This document shows positions 8,946 through 20,389 of a DNA stretch of 64,000 bases, in pieces. The notes below the pieces were generated by a model. The model did no database searches and was not told where the DNA came from. It saw nothing but the letters and a program-made list of their open reading frames with translations. The stretch's first letter is position 1. Each line of letters begins with the position of its first letter. The stretch spans positions 1 through 64,000 of the forward strand of contig JANLYQ010000117.1 in NCBI GenBank assembly GCA_031365725.1, written 5' to 3'. This stretch comes from JANLYQ01 sp031365725 (GTDB taxonomy: Bacteria; Actinomycetota; Actinomycetes; JACCUZ01). The position numbers and the translations under genes were made by a program.

Positions 8946-9022
8946 TGGAGCCGCCTATCGGAGTCGAACCGATGACCTACGCATTACGAGTGCGTCGCTC
9001 TAGCCGACTGAGCTAAGGCGGC
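8946..9022 (-). tRNA. tRNA-Thr(CGT)
   Basis: The minus strand folds into a full cloverleaf. The acceptor stem GCCGCCT pairs with AGGCGGC, the D arm contains AGCTCAGTCGGCTAGAGC, and the anticodon stem ACGCA/TGCGT encloses the loop CTCGTAA (anticodon CGT, reading ACG). The T arm contains GGTTCGACTCC, the discriminator is T, and CCA is encoded in the gene. Without CCA the gene ends at 8949. Confidence 0.95.
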
Positions 9023-9159
9023 CTGTGCCCGGTCCGCGGACCAGGCACGGCCAGCGATGGTACGGCACTGCCACGGCCCAGGCCTCCCGAGGGTGCCGCG
9101 GCACCAGCACAGGGCGGGATGCGGCACGCAGTCACGAGGGAGGCTAGACAGGCGACCAA

Positions 9160-10179
9160 CTAGCTCGCCGCTCGTGATTCTTGACGCAGGCGCAGGCCGG
9201 CCGCACTCGCGCCCAGCAGGGTCAGGCCGGCGACCAGTAGGGAGCCGGCCGCTGACAGGGACCCCTCGGTCCAGTGGTGCAAGGCCTCGGGCACGACCAG
9301 GGTGGTGGCGATGACGCCGGCCGCCAGCACCGAGAAGCTGCGCGTGCTGAGGTGGCCGACGAAGCCCGCCACAGCCACGACGGCGGTCAGCAGGTAGCCG
9401 AGGTTCTGGTGGTTGCCGTCCATGACCGGCAGCTGGGCGCCGACCAGAGCGAGCCCCGCACCGGTGAGGAGCGCCGCCTCGCGGTCGTGCACGACGTGTC
9501 GCAGGCCGAGCGCGGCCCAAGCGACACCCAGAGCCACGAGCACCACGGCGTACACGGTGTCCGTCGAGCCGTGGTGGCGCATGACCCGCTCCACCACGGC
9601 AGACACGAGGAGGATGGACGCGGCGTACATGCCGAGCTGTCCGACAAGACCGCGGACGATCCAATAGGCCACCACAGTCAGGGCCATCCCCGTCGCACCG
9701 ACAGTGAGCAGCTCCCACGAGCCGATATGCGCAGAGTGCACCCCCAGTCCGGACGCCGCGGCGACCGACGCTGCTCCGAAGGTCCACAGGACCGACACGA
9801 GTCGCCGCCGCGCGGAGTCGTCCTGGCGCCCCAGCTCGCGGAGGCCGAGGCCCGACGAGCGGCCCACGGCGAGTCCCGCTGCGGCGAGGACGGCGCCGAG
9901 CCCGACGAGGACGGCGGTGCGCATGTTCTCGCTGAGATCGCCCCAGCCACTGGTGACGAACAGTGCCACGGCGGCCAGCAGGAGAGCGGCTCCGAGATAG
10001 CCGGCGATCTCCGACCAGCGGCCAGAGCGCTGGGTCGGTGTAGGTGTCGATGTCGATGTCGATGTCAGCGATGACGCTTCGCGCAGCACGTCGGCCGTGC
10101 GGATGGCCTGCTCCTCGGTCAGGGTGCCTTCGGCGACGAGTCTCTGCAAGGCGGTCCTGATGTCGGGCTGCATGGGCAC
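9160..10179 (-). CDS. DUF2157-like multi-pass membrane protein
   Basis: The 339-residue protein starts with a soluble segment containing an LTEEQA motif (residues about 12-30, LVAEGTLTEEQAIRTADVL). A Ser/Thr-Pro linker (TSTSTSTPTPT) follows, then about ten hydrophobic helices. This is the layout of DUF2157 predicted membrane proteins; function unknown. The start may be the GTG at 10179 or the ATG two codons later (10173); neither has a strong Shine-Dalgarno. It is followed on the same strand by the tRNA and preceded by a TAP-family hydrolase, with no clear functional link. Confidence 0.75.
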   Translation of the reverse strand: MPMQPDIRTALQRLVAEGTLTEEQAIRTADVLREASSLTSTSTSTPTPTQRSGRWSEIAGYLGAALLLAAVALFVTSGWGDLSENMRTAVLVGLGAVLAAAGLAVGRSSGLGLRELGRQDDSARRRLVSVLWTFGAASVAAASGLGVHSAHIGSWELLTVGATGMALTVVAYWIVRGLVGQLGMYAASILLVSAVVERVMRHHGSTDTVYAVVLVALGVAWAALGLRHVVHDREAALLTGAGLALVGAQLPVMDGNHQNLGYLLTAVVAVAGFVGHLSTRSFSVLAAGVIATTLVVPEALHHWTEGSLSAAGSLLVAGLTLLGASAAGLRLRQESRAAS

Positions 10180-10233
10180 AGGCTGACGGTCCCATGTCGC
10201 GCCGTCCTGAGCACGCGTACTCGGCAGGCGGCG

Positions 10234-11793
10234 CTAGTGGCAGCGCGCGCCTGCGCCGGGCAGGGTCCCGCGCAGGAAGTAGGCATCGACGGCCGAGTCC
10301 ACGCAGGGGCTCCCCCGCCGGTACGCCGTGTGGCCGTCGCCGACGTACGTCAACAGGTGTCCGGAGTCGAGCTCGCCAGCCACCGACTTCGCCCAGCGGT
10401 ACGGCGTTGCCGGGTCGCGGGTGGTGCCGACAACGAGGATCGGTGCGGCGCCGCGCGCGGCGATCGGCGCGGGACGTCCTGTCGCGGGTACCGGCCAGGT
10501 GCTGCACGGCACATTGGCCCACACGATGTAGGCGCCGAACAGCGGCGAGATCGTGGCGACGGTGGCCGCGTCGGCAGCGAACGTCGCGAGATCGGCCGTC
10601 TGCGGGGCGTCGAGGCAGTTGACGGCGTAGATCACCTCGTTGCGATCATCGGTGAAATGACCGTTGGGGCCGCGGTGGTCGTAGAAGTCAGCGAGATAGA
10701 GCAGCCCGCGACCGTCGCCGCGCAGGGCAAGCATGAGCGACTGGCGCAGGAAGGCCCAGTTCCCCTTGTCGTACAACGCCGACGCGATACCGAGCAGCCC
10801 GAGCGCCTGAGTCACCTGCCGGCCACCCTCACCCGGCAGCGGCTTGGCGTCGAGCCCCGCGACGAGTGACTCCAGCCGTGTCTCGGCCTCGGCCGACGAG
10901 CCCGAGAGGGGGCAGTCCTTGCGGCCCCGGCAGTCCGTCAGGAACGACAACAGCGCGAGCTGAAACCCCTCGGCCTGGCCTTTCGCCACCTCCAGCGGGG
11001 TCGACGCCGGGTCGAGCACGCCGTCGAGGACCATGCGGCCGACACGCGTGGGGAACAACCCCGCGTACGTCGACCCGAGCAAGGTGCCATAGCTCTTGCC
11101 GAGGTAGGTCAGCTTGTCGTCGCCGAGGACGGCGCGGAGGACGTCCAGGTCGCGGGCGGCTTCCCGCGTCGACACGTGACCGAGCAACGCGGGGTCGGCC
11201 TTCTGGCAGCCCGCGCCGAGTGCCTCGCCCTGACTCAGGATCTCTTGCTGCTCGGCCGGGGTGTCCGGTGTGCCGTCGGTGGCGATGAACGTGTCGAGCT
11301 GCGGGTCGGTGAGGCACTGCAGGCCGCGGCTCGCGCCGACTCCGCGCGGGTCGAAGCCGACGATGTCGTAGCGCTGGCGCACCGCACCGCTGATCACCGT
11401 CGTGGCAGCCCGGACGTAGTCGAGACCGGAGGCACCGGGCCCACCCGGGTTGACCAGCAGCGACCCGGCCCGCGAGCCCGACGCCGGCAGCTTGTTGACC
11501 GACAGCCGAAAGGTGGCCCCGCCGGGCTGCGTGTAGTCGATCGGCACGACGACGTGGGTGCAGCGGAAGCCGTGCTTGCAGTCGGTCCACACGACTTTCT
11601 GGTCGTAGAACCGGGCGAGGTCAGCGGTGGGCGGGCGGGTGACCCCAGGCGACGGCGTGACCACGACATCGGCTTGCGTACCGCCACCGGTGCACCCCGC
11701 CAGAGCGGCCGCGACCAGCCCGCCGACCGCGGACACGACCAACGACCTGTGCCGCCGGCGATGTGCCCGGCGCCACGACGTGCTGACCGTCAT
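10234..11793 (-). CDS. secreted alpha/beta hydrolase, tripeptidyl aminopeptidase (TAP) family
   Basis: The 519-residue protein has a lipoprotein-type signal (basic start, hydrophobic core, AALAGC lipobox). An alpha/beta-hydrolase fold of the S33 family follows: oxyanion region NPGGPGASG, nucleophile motif GKSYGTLLG with the catalytic Ser, then a TAP-like C-terminal domain (VVGTTRDPATPY, with the acidic residue, and GDGHTAY with the catalytic His). Such enzymes release short peptides from the N-terminus of proteins outside the cell. The ATG at 11793 is chosen because GGAAGGA precedes it and the signal peptide starts there. Confidence 0.88.
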   Translation of the reverse strand: MTVSTSWRRAHRRRHRSLVVSAVGGLVAAALAGCTGGGTQADVVVTPSPGVTRPPTADLARFYDQKVVWTDCKHGFRCTHVVVPIDYTQPGGATFRLSVNKLPASGSRAGSLLVNPGGPGASGLDYVRAATTVISGAVRQRYDIVGFDPRGVGASRGLQCLTDPQLDTFIATDGTPDTPAEQQEILSQGEALGAGCQKADPALLGHVSTREAARDLDVLRAVLGDDKLTYLGKSYGTLLGSTYAGLFPTRVGRMVLDGVLDPASTPLEVAKGQAEGFQLALLSFLTDCRGRKDCPLSGSSAEAETRLESLVAGLDAKPLPGEGGRQVTQALGLLGIASALYDKGNWAFLRQSLMLALRGDGRGLLYLADFYDHRGPNGHFTDDRNEVIYAVNCLDAPQTADLATFAADAATVATISPLFGAYIVWANVPCSTWPVPATGRPAPIAARGAAPILVVGTTRDPATPYRWAKSVAGELDSGHLLTYVGDGHTAYRRGSPCVDSAVDAYFLRGTLPGAGARCH

Positions 11794-11904
11794 CCCTGTC
11801 CTTCCGCCGTGCTCCCCCATGCTCCCCATCGCTCCCGAGGGTAGGCGACGACGATGACGGGCCTGCGTCCTACGATGGCCACCCGACGTCAGTGAGGATC
11901 TCCC

Positions 11905-13644
11905 ATGCGTCAGGTCGCGGCCTCGGGGCCGTTCGCCACCACCAGCCGTCTCGGTCCCGCCGAGCGGCAGGCCGCGTTGGACGCCGCCCCGACAGACGAG
12001 CTCGACGTCATCGTCGTCGGCGGTGGCGTGGTGGGTGCCGGCGTCGCGCTCGATGCCGCCACCCGCGGGCTCTCGGTCGGACTGTTCGAGGCGCGCGACT
12101 GGGCCTCGGGCACGTCGAGCCGGTCGAGCAAGCTGATCCACGGTGGGCTGCGCTATCTCGAGATGCTCGACTTCGCGCTCGTGCGCGAGGCCCTGCGGGA
12201 GCGGGCGCTGCTCAGCCAACGCATCGCCCCACACCTGGTGCGCCCGGTGGCTTTCCTCTACCCGCTCAAGCACCGCGGCTGGGAGCGGATCTATGCAGGT
12301 GCCGGCCTCACGCTGTACGACGCCATGGGTCTGTCGTCCGGCACCTCACGGGGCATGCCGTGGCACAAGCACCTCAGCCGCCGGGCGGCGCTGCGGCTCT
12401 CGCCGTCCCTGAAGTCCAGCGCGCTGGTCGGCGCGATCCAGTACTACGACGCGCAGGTCGACGACGCGCGCCACACCATGGCCGTGGTGCGTACGGCGGC
12501 CGCCTACGGCGCTCTGGTGGCCAACCGGGCGCGGGTGGTCGGCTTCCTGCGCGAGGGCGAGCGGGTCACCGGGGTGCGGGTGCGCGACCTCGAGTCCGGC
12601 ACCGAGATCGAGGTGCGCGCGCGGCAGGTCGTCAACGCCACCGGCGTATGGACCGACGACACCCAGGCAATGGTCGGCGAACGCGGCCAGTTCCATGTGC
12701 GGGCGTCCAAAGGCATCCACCTCGTCGTACCGCGCGACCGCATCCAGTCGAGCACCGGGCTGATCCTGCGCACCGAGAAGAGCGTGCTGTTCGTCATCCC
12801 GTGGGGGCGGCACTGGATCATCGGGACCACCGACACCGACTGGGACCTCGGCAAGGCACACCCCGCTGCGTCGAGCACCGACATCGACTATCTGCTCGAA
12901 CACATCAACGAGGTGCTGGTGACCCCGTTGACCCGCGAGGACGTCGAAGGTGTCTATGCGGGGCTGCGGCCGCTGCTGTCGGGAGAGTCCGAGTCCACGT
13001 CCAAGCTGTCCCGCGAGCACACCGTGGCGCACCCGGTGCCGGGGCTGGTGGTCGTGGCGGGTGGCAAGTACACGACCTACCGGGTGATGGCCAAGGACGC
13101 TGTCGACGCGGTCAGCCACGGGCTCGACGACAAGGTGCCGGCGAGTGTCACCGACCGGGTGCCGCTGGTCGGCGCTGAGGGCTACGCCGCGATGTGGAAC
13201 GCGCGGCACCGGCTCGCGACCCGGCACGGGCTGCACGTCGCGCGGGTCGAACACCTGCTGCAGCGGCACGGGACGCTGCTGCACGAGGTGCTCGCCCTGG
13301 TCGACGAGGACCCCTCGCTGGGCGAGCCGTTGGAGGGCGCCGACGACTATCTGCGCGCCGAGGTCGTGCACGCCGCGTCGCACGAAGGTGCCCGGCACCT
13401 GGACGACGTGCTCACCCGCCGCACCCGCGTCTCGATCGAGACCTTCGACCGTGGCGTCACCACCGCGCCGTACGCCGCACAGCTGCTGGCCGGCGTGCTC
13501 GGCTGGTCGGCCGCGCAGCAGGCCAAAGAGGTCGAGCACTACCTGGCGCGGGTCGAGGCCGAACGGCTCTCCCAGGAGCAGCCCGACGACCAGACCGCCG
13601 ACACCGCCCGCCTCGGCGCACCGGAGATCGTGCCGCTGAGCTGA
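11905..13644 (+). CDS. glpD: aerobic glycerol-3-phosphate dehydrogenase
   Basis: A 579-residue FAD enzyme that oxidises glycerol-3-phosphate to dihydroxyacetone phosphate and feeds electrons to the respiratory quinones. The dinucleotide-binding GGGVVGAG is at residues 39-46. The GlpD signature SSRSSKLIHGGLRYLE follows, and conserved blocks near the C-terminus (GLRPLL, GGKYTTYR) match the family, as does the C-terminal DAO_C domain. The ATG at 11905 has GTGAGGAT upstream. No glycerol kinase or facilitator lies next to it. It is convergent with holB, with only 3 bp between the two stop codons. Confidence 0.95.
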   Translation: MRQVAASGPFATTSRLGPAERQAALDAAPTDELDVIVVGGGVVGAGVALDAATRGLSVGLFEARDWASGTSSRSSKLIHGGLRYLEMLDFALVREALRERALLSQRIAPHLVRPVAFLYPLKHRGWERIYAGAGLTLYDAMGLSSGTSRGMPWHKHLSRRAALRLSPSLKSSALVGAIQYYDAQVDDARHTMAVVRTAAAYGALVANRARVVGFLREGERVTGVRVRDLESGTEIEVRARQVVNATGVWTDDTQAMVGERGQFHVRASKGIHLVVPRDRIQSSTGLILRTEKSVLFVIPWGRHWIIGTTDTDWDLGKAHPAASSTDIDYLLEHINEVLVTPLTREDVEGVYAGLRPLLSGESESTSKLSREHTVAHPVPGLVVVAGGKYTTYRVMAKDAVDAVSHGLDDKVPASVTDRVPLVGAEGYAAMWNARHRLATRHGLHVARVEHLLQRHGTLLHEVLALVDEDPSLGEPLEGADDYLRAEVVHAASHEGARHLDDVLTRRTRVSIETFDRGVTTAPYAAQLLAGVLGWSAAQQAKEVEHYLARVEAERLSQEQPDDQTADTARLGAPEIVPLS

Positions 13645-13647
13645 TGG

Positions 13648-14820
13648 TCAGCCGCGGCGCAGCGCGACAGTCATCGCCTCGACCGCGAGCAGTGGCGCGA
13701 CGTTGACACCGATCGCCGTACGAGCGGCGAGCACGGCATCGATGCGCCGCAGCGTCGACTCGGGGGTCGAGGACAGAGCGACTCTTGTGACCGCGTCTCG
13801 CATCTCGTCATTGACCAGCTCGACACCGGCACCGGCCTGCTCGGCGAGCACGTCGCGATAGAACGACGCGAGGTCGATGAGGGCCCGGTCGATCACGTCC
13901 CGCTTGCGCCGGGTGGCGAGCTTCTTGTGCTCCCCCTCGAGATCCTTGAGGGCGGCGGCCGAGCCGGAGGGTTGACGGGAGCCGGCACCGACACCCAACG
14001 CGCGCTTCATGGCACTCGCATCCTCGGCCGACGCTGCCGCGGACTGCTCGTCGGCGTCGCTGGTGGCCGCGGCGACCAGGTCCCCGGCGGCGGTCAGGGC
14101 GCGGCCGAGCTCGTCGAGGGACAACGGAAGCCGGAGCACGGCCTGACGGCGGATGCGGGCGTCCTCGTCGGTGGCGAGGCGCTTGGCCCGGCCGATGTGC
14201 CCTTGTGCGGCGCGGGCCGCGAACGACGCCATCGCGGGGTCGATGCCGTCGCGACGGATCAGCACCTCGGCGACATCGGACGTGCGCGGCGTGCGCAGCC
14301 CGAGGTGACGGCAGCGGGACCGGATGGTCAGGAGCACGTCGTCGACCGCGGGCGCGCAGAGCAGCCAGACCGTCCGCGGGGTGGGCTCCTCGATCGCCTT
14401 GAGCAACGCGTTGGCCGCCTGGTCGGTGAGCCGGTCGGCGTCCTCGACGACCATGACCTGCCAGCGGCCCCACGTGGGGCGCCGGGCCGAACGGCTCACC
14501 AGCTCGCGCGCGTCACCGACACCGATGCTGAGCTTGCGCGTGTTGACCACGACGACGTCGGGGTGCCCGGCACCGAGGACGGCCGTGCACGCGTCGCAGT
14601 CACCGCAGCCACCTGCAGTGCACTGCAGGGCCGCAGCGAAGGCCAGGGCCGCGGTGGACCGACCGGAGCCCGGAGGCCCGGTCAGGAGCCAGGCGTGGGT
14701 CATGCCGACGGCTTCCTCCCCGCGCACGATGGCGGCAGCGGCCGACGCGGCTCGGCGCAGCACCTCGACCGTGGCAGCCTGTCCCACGACGTCGGCCCAG
14801 ACGCCGCTGGCCACGCTCAT
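13648..14820 (-). CDS. holB: DNA polymerase III delta' subunit
   Basis: A 390-residue clamp-loader subunit. The P-loop reads GPPGSGRS (residues 48-55), with Arg where an active ATPase has Lys, as expected of the non-hydrolysing delta' subunit. Four Cys of the zinc module follow (C67, C72, C75, C78), then the SRC-like region in IRSRCRHLGL. The start ATG overlaps the stop of the thymidylate kinase fusion gene (ATGA). The pair tmk-holB directly downstream of topA is a conserved actinobacterial arrangement. Confidence 0.95.
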   Translation of the reverse strand: MSVASGVWADVVGQAATVEVLRRAASAAAAIVRGEEAVGMTHAWLLTGPPGSGRSTAALAFAAALQCTAGGCGDCDACTAVLGAGHPDVVVVNTRKLSIGVGDARELVSRSARRPTWGRWQVMVVEDADRLTDQAANALLKAIEEPTPRTVWLLCAPAVDDVLLTIRSRCRHLGLRTPRTSDVAEVLIRRDGIDPAMASFAARAAQGHIGRAKRLATDEDARIRRQAVLRLPLSLDELGRALTAAGDLVAAATSDADEQSAAASAEDASAMKRALGVGAGSRQPSGSAAALKDLEGEHKKLATRRKRDVIDRALIDLASFYRDVLAEQAGAGVELVNDEMRDAVTRVALSSTPESTLRRIDAVLAARTAIGVNVAPLLAVEAMTVALRRG

Positions 14821-17429
14821 CGTCCAGGCCGGTCGTCCAGACCGCCGAACAGCTCGTCCGTCAGGCTCGGGCCGTCATCGTCCGGCTCTGCCCGTGGCTG
14901 TCCCTGTGGCTTCGCCTGGGCGCGGCGGCCCGGGCTCTGAGTCACCACCGGCAGCTCGGTGGTGAGATCGGTGCTCTGCTGGCCCTGGCCGGCGTTGGCC
15001 GGCTGGCTGCGGAGGTCCCGAGTGGGCGACGGACCCGATGCGGTCGACGGTCCGCTGATGGGCACCGAGCGAGTCTCGGCCCGTGCAGCGGCTCGGGTCG
15101 CCGCGGCCTGTGCGGCCGCGTCGCGGGCCGCCCCCGCCACCCGGGCCGCTTCGACACGGGCTGTTTCGTCGGCAGCGGCGCGGGCTGCCGCCTCGGCAGC
15201 TGCCAGCTGCAGTCGTTGCTCGGCGGCGGCGGCCTCGGCCTTAACCCCATCCTCGGCGGCGAGGCGGGCGGCTTCCTCGGCCTGTCGGCGTAGGTCTGCC
15301 TCGGCGCGCTGCCGCTCCTCCTCGGCGGCGCGGAGCTCCTCGGCCTCGCGCACCTGCTGGGCGCTGGGCGGCAAGACGGTCACGAGGCGCTCGGTGATCG
15401 CGGCGGTGATCACCTCGGCGGCCTGGCCGGCGTCGACGACGAGATAGCGCGCGCCCCCGCGCCGGGCCAGGTCGAGGAATCGGTCACGCACCCGGGTGTG
15501 GAAGGCCACCGGCTCGGACTCGAGCCGGTCCGGGGTGCCGACCCTGGCCAGACCGGTCCCGGGCGGCAGGTCCAGCAACACTGTCAGCTGCGGTGTGAGG
15601 CCGTCGGTCGCCCAGCGCGAGAGCCGAGCGACCTCGGCACCGACGAGGTCACGACCGGCGCCCTGATAGGCCACCGACGAGTCGATGTAGCGGTCGCAGA
15701 CGACGACATGACCGAGGTCCAGCGCGGGACGGATGACGGTGGCCACGTGCTCAGCACGGTCGGCTGCGAACATCAGCGCCTCGGCCCGCGGCGAGGGGCC
15801 GGTCGGCTGCGGGGCACCGGACGGGTCGACACCGGTGACGACTGGCAGGTCCAGCAGGGCCGAGCGCAGGCGTCGACCAACCTCGGTGCCGCCGGGTTCG
15901 TGCGTCACCAGCACCTCGTGGCCCAGCGACTCGAGCCAGTCCGCGAGGGCGCGAGCCTGGGTGGACTTACCGACGCCTTCACCACCCTCGAGCGCGATGA
16001 AGAACCCCTGCCGGTTTGCGGGCCCTGGGCGCCCGACGGGGGCACTGTGGAAGGCGGCGGCGAGGTCGGAGCCGATGCCGACACCGTGCCGGTCGTCCAT
16101 CGCGCGGAAGCTCGCCGACCCGAGAGCCGCCGCCAGTAGGCCGGCCACCAGGAACACAGCCGCAGCGCCGTTGTAGGTCAACGACATCGCGTCAGTGAAG
16201 CGCAGCCGGTGCTCACCGATGGCCGCCGCCAGCAGCGGGCTGGCCGCGAGGACCGCGACGAGCACGACGCGGACCATCGTCTGCACGAAGGCGAAGGTGC
16301 GGCCGCGCAGCTCGTCGGCCACCTCGAGCCCGAGCAGCGTGTAGCCCGTTACCCAGGCGACCCCCGCGAAGGCGCCGATGACCAGCGCGAGGCCGACGGC
16401 GAGCACCAGGTTGGGGAGCAGCCCGAGCAGGGCCAGCGCCAGCCCCGCGCCCCCGATCGCGAGGCCGAAGAGTCGGCGCCGACTCAGATCCGGCAGCAGT
16501 CGCGGGCCGAGCAGCATCCCGGCGGCCAGCCCGACGAACACGGTGCCGAACAGCAGGCCATATCCCGGGTCACCGCCACCCAGGTCGAGCACGAAGGTGC
16601 GGGCCAGTCCGATCACCGCGCCGCCGGCCGCGAAAGCGCCGAGCATGCCGACGACGAGGCCACGGACCAGCCGGTTGCGGCCGACGAAGGTCCAGCCCTC
16701 GACCAGCGTGGACCAGACACTGGGTCGCGGCTCGCCGGCAACCCTCGCCGCGCGGCCCGGGATCTCGGTCAACCGCAGGATCGTCAGGGCGCTGACCAGG
16801 AACGTCGCGGCGTCGACGTACAGCGCGAGGTCGACGGCCGCCAGGGACGGCATCGCGTTGTCGAGGATGCCGGTGAGCAGCGCGAGCCCCGCGAACACGG
16901 CAGCAGCGACCGGCGCCGAGCCGTAGGTCGTGAAGAGGCTGAGCTGGTTGGCCGCCTCGAGTCGCTCGCGCGGGACCAGGTTGGGGACACTGGCCTCCTT
17001 GGCCGGGATCCAGACAAGGCTGGCAACCTCGATCAGGGCGGTTGCCACGAACAGCCACCACAGGGTGTGCACCGCGGGGATGGACAAGAACAGCAGGAAC
17101 CGCGCGACATCGCAGACCACCATGGTGAGGCGCCGGTCCAGCCGGTCGGCCACGACGCCGGCGATCGGGCCGACGATGATCGCCGGGGCCAGACGCAGGA
17201 TGAACACGCCGGCAACGGCGAGGTTGGCCGCGGCATAGCCACCGCTGGCCAGCCGAGGCGCGAGAGCGGTGAGGGCCAGCAGGCCGAGCCAGTCACCGAG
17301 GCTGGACAGGCTCAGCGCCGTCCAGAGCCGGCGGAACGGTGCGATGGCCAGCACCCCGCGCACGTCGTGGTCCGGCGTCACGGCGCGCTCGGCCATGACG
17401 CCGGGCTCGGCTGCTGCGTCGGTGGTCAC
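14817..17429 (-). CDS. tmk: MFS-type membrane domain fused to thymidylate kinase
   Basis: An 870-residue fusion. Residues about 25-440 form a 12-helix major-facilitator-like domain. From about 475 there is a complete dTMP kinase: P-loop EGGEGVGKST with Lys488, the HEPGGT motif, and CDRYIDSS. The kinase makes dTDP for DNA synthesis. The last 180 residues are a low-complexity Ala/Glu/Arg-rich helical tail (heptad-like, probably coiled coil) ending in an acidic TDELFGGLDD stretch. The start is taken as the GTG at 17429 (VTTDAAAEPG); the ATG 11 codons further in is an alternative. Similar fusions occur in other actinobacteria. What the transporter half moves is unknown. Confidence 0.9.
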   Translation of the reverse strand: MTTDAAAEPGVMAERAVTPDHDVRGVLAIAPFRRLWTALSLSSLGDWLGLLALTALAPRLASGGYAAANLAVAGVFILRLAPAIIVGPIAGVVADRLDRRLTMVVCDVARFLLFLSIPAVHTLWWLFVATALIEVASLVWIPAKEASVPNLVPRERLEAANQLSLFTTYGSAPVAAAVFAGLALLTGILDNAMPSLAAVDLALYVDAATFLVSALTILRLTEIPGRAARVAGEPRPSVWSTLVEGWTFVGRNRLVRGLVVGMLGAFAAGGAVIGLARTFVLDLGGGDPGYGLLFGTVFVGLAAGMLLGPRLLPDLSRRRLFGLAIGGAGLALALLGLLPNLVLAVGLALVIGAFAGVAWVTGYTLLGLEVADELRGRTFAFVQTMVRVVLVAVLAASPLLAAAIGEHRLRFTDAMSLTYNGAAAVFLVAGLLAAALGSASFRAMDDRHGVGIGSDLAAAFHSAPVGRPGPANRQGFFIALEGGEGVGKSTQARALADWLESLGHEVLVTHEPGGTEVGRRLRSALLDLPVVTGVDPSGAPQPTGPSPRAEALMFAADRAEHVATVIRPALDLGHVVVCDRYIDSSVAYQGAGRDLVGAEVARLSRWATDGLTPQLTVLLDLPPGTGLARVGTPDRLESEPVAFHTRVRDRFLDLARRGGARYLVVDAGQAAEVITAAITERLVTVLPPSAQQVREAEELRAAEEERQRAEADLRRQAEEAARLAAEDGVKAEAAAAEQRLQLAAAEAAARAAADETARVEAARVAGAARDAAAQAAATRAAARAETRSVPISGPSTASGPSPTRDLRSQPANAGQGQQSTDLTTELPVVTQSPGRRAQAKPQGQPRAEPDDDGPSLTDELFGGLDDRPGR

Positions 17430-17514
17430 GTCACCCAGCGTATCCAGCGGCCGGACATCGCGACCTCCTCCCGACGAACCCTTCGTCCGCCGCCGGGCCA
17501 GCAGACCCGGCGCG

Positions 17515-17611
17515 CCCCTCGAGTGGCGGAACCTGGTCGCCGGACCGGACGTAGCACCGCCAGATTCCGCCACTCGACGACGAGCACCGCCAGATTCCGC
17601 CACTCGAGGGG
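17515..17611. repeat. large inverted repeat directly after topA
   Basis: Two 22-base arms (17515-17536 and 17590-17611) are complementary with one mismatch. They contain the core CTCGAGTGGCGG / CCGCCACTCGAG. The right-arm sequence also occurs a second time as a direct copy 30 bp away (17554-17577 and 17584-17607). The right arm touches the topA stop codon, so the hairpin probably ends topA transcription. The core recurs at 36022-36080. Confidence 0.75.
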
Positions 17612-20386
<2,775 letters not shown>

Positions 20387-20389
20387 GTC

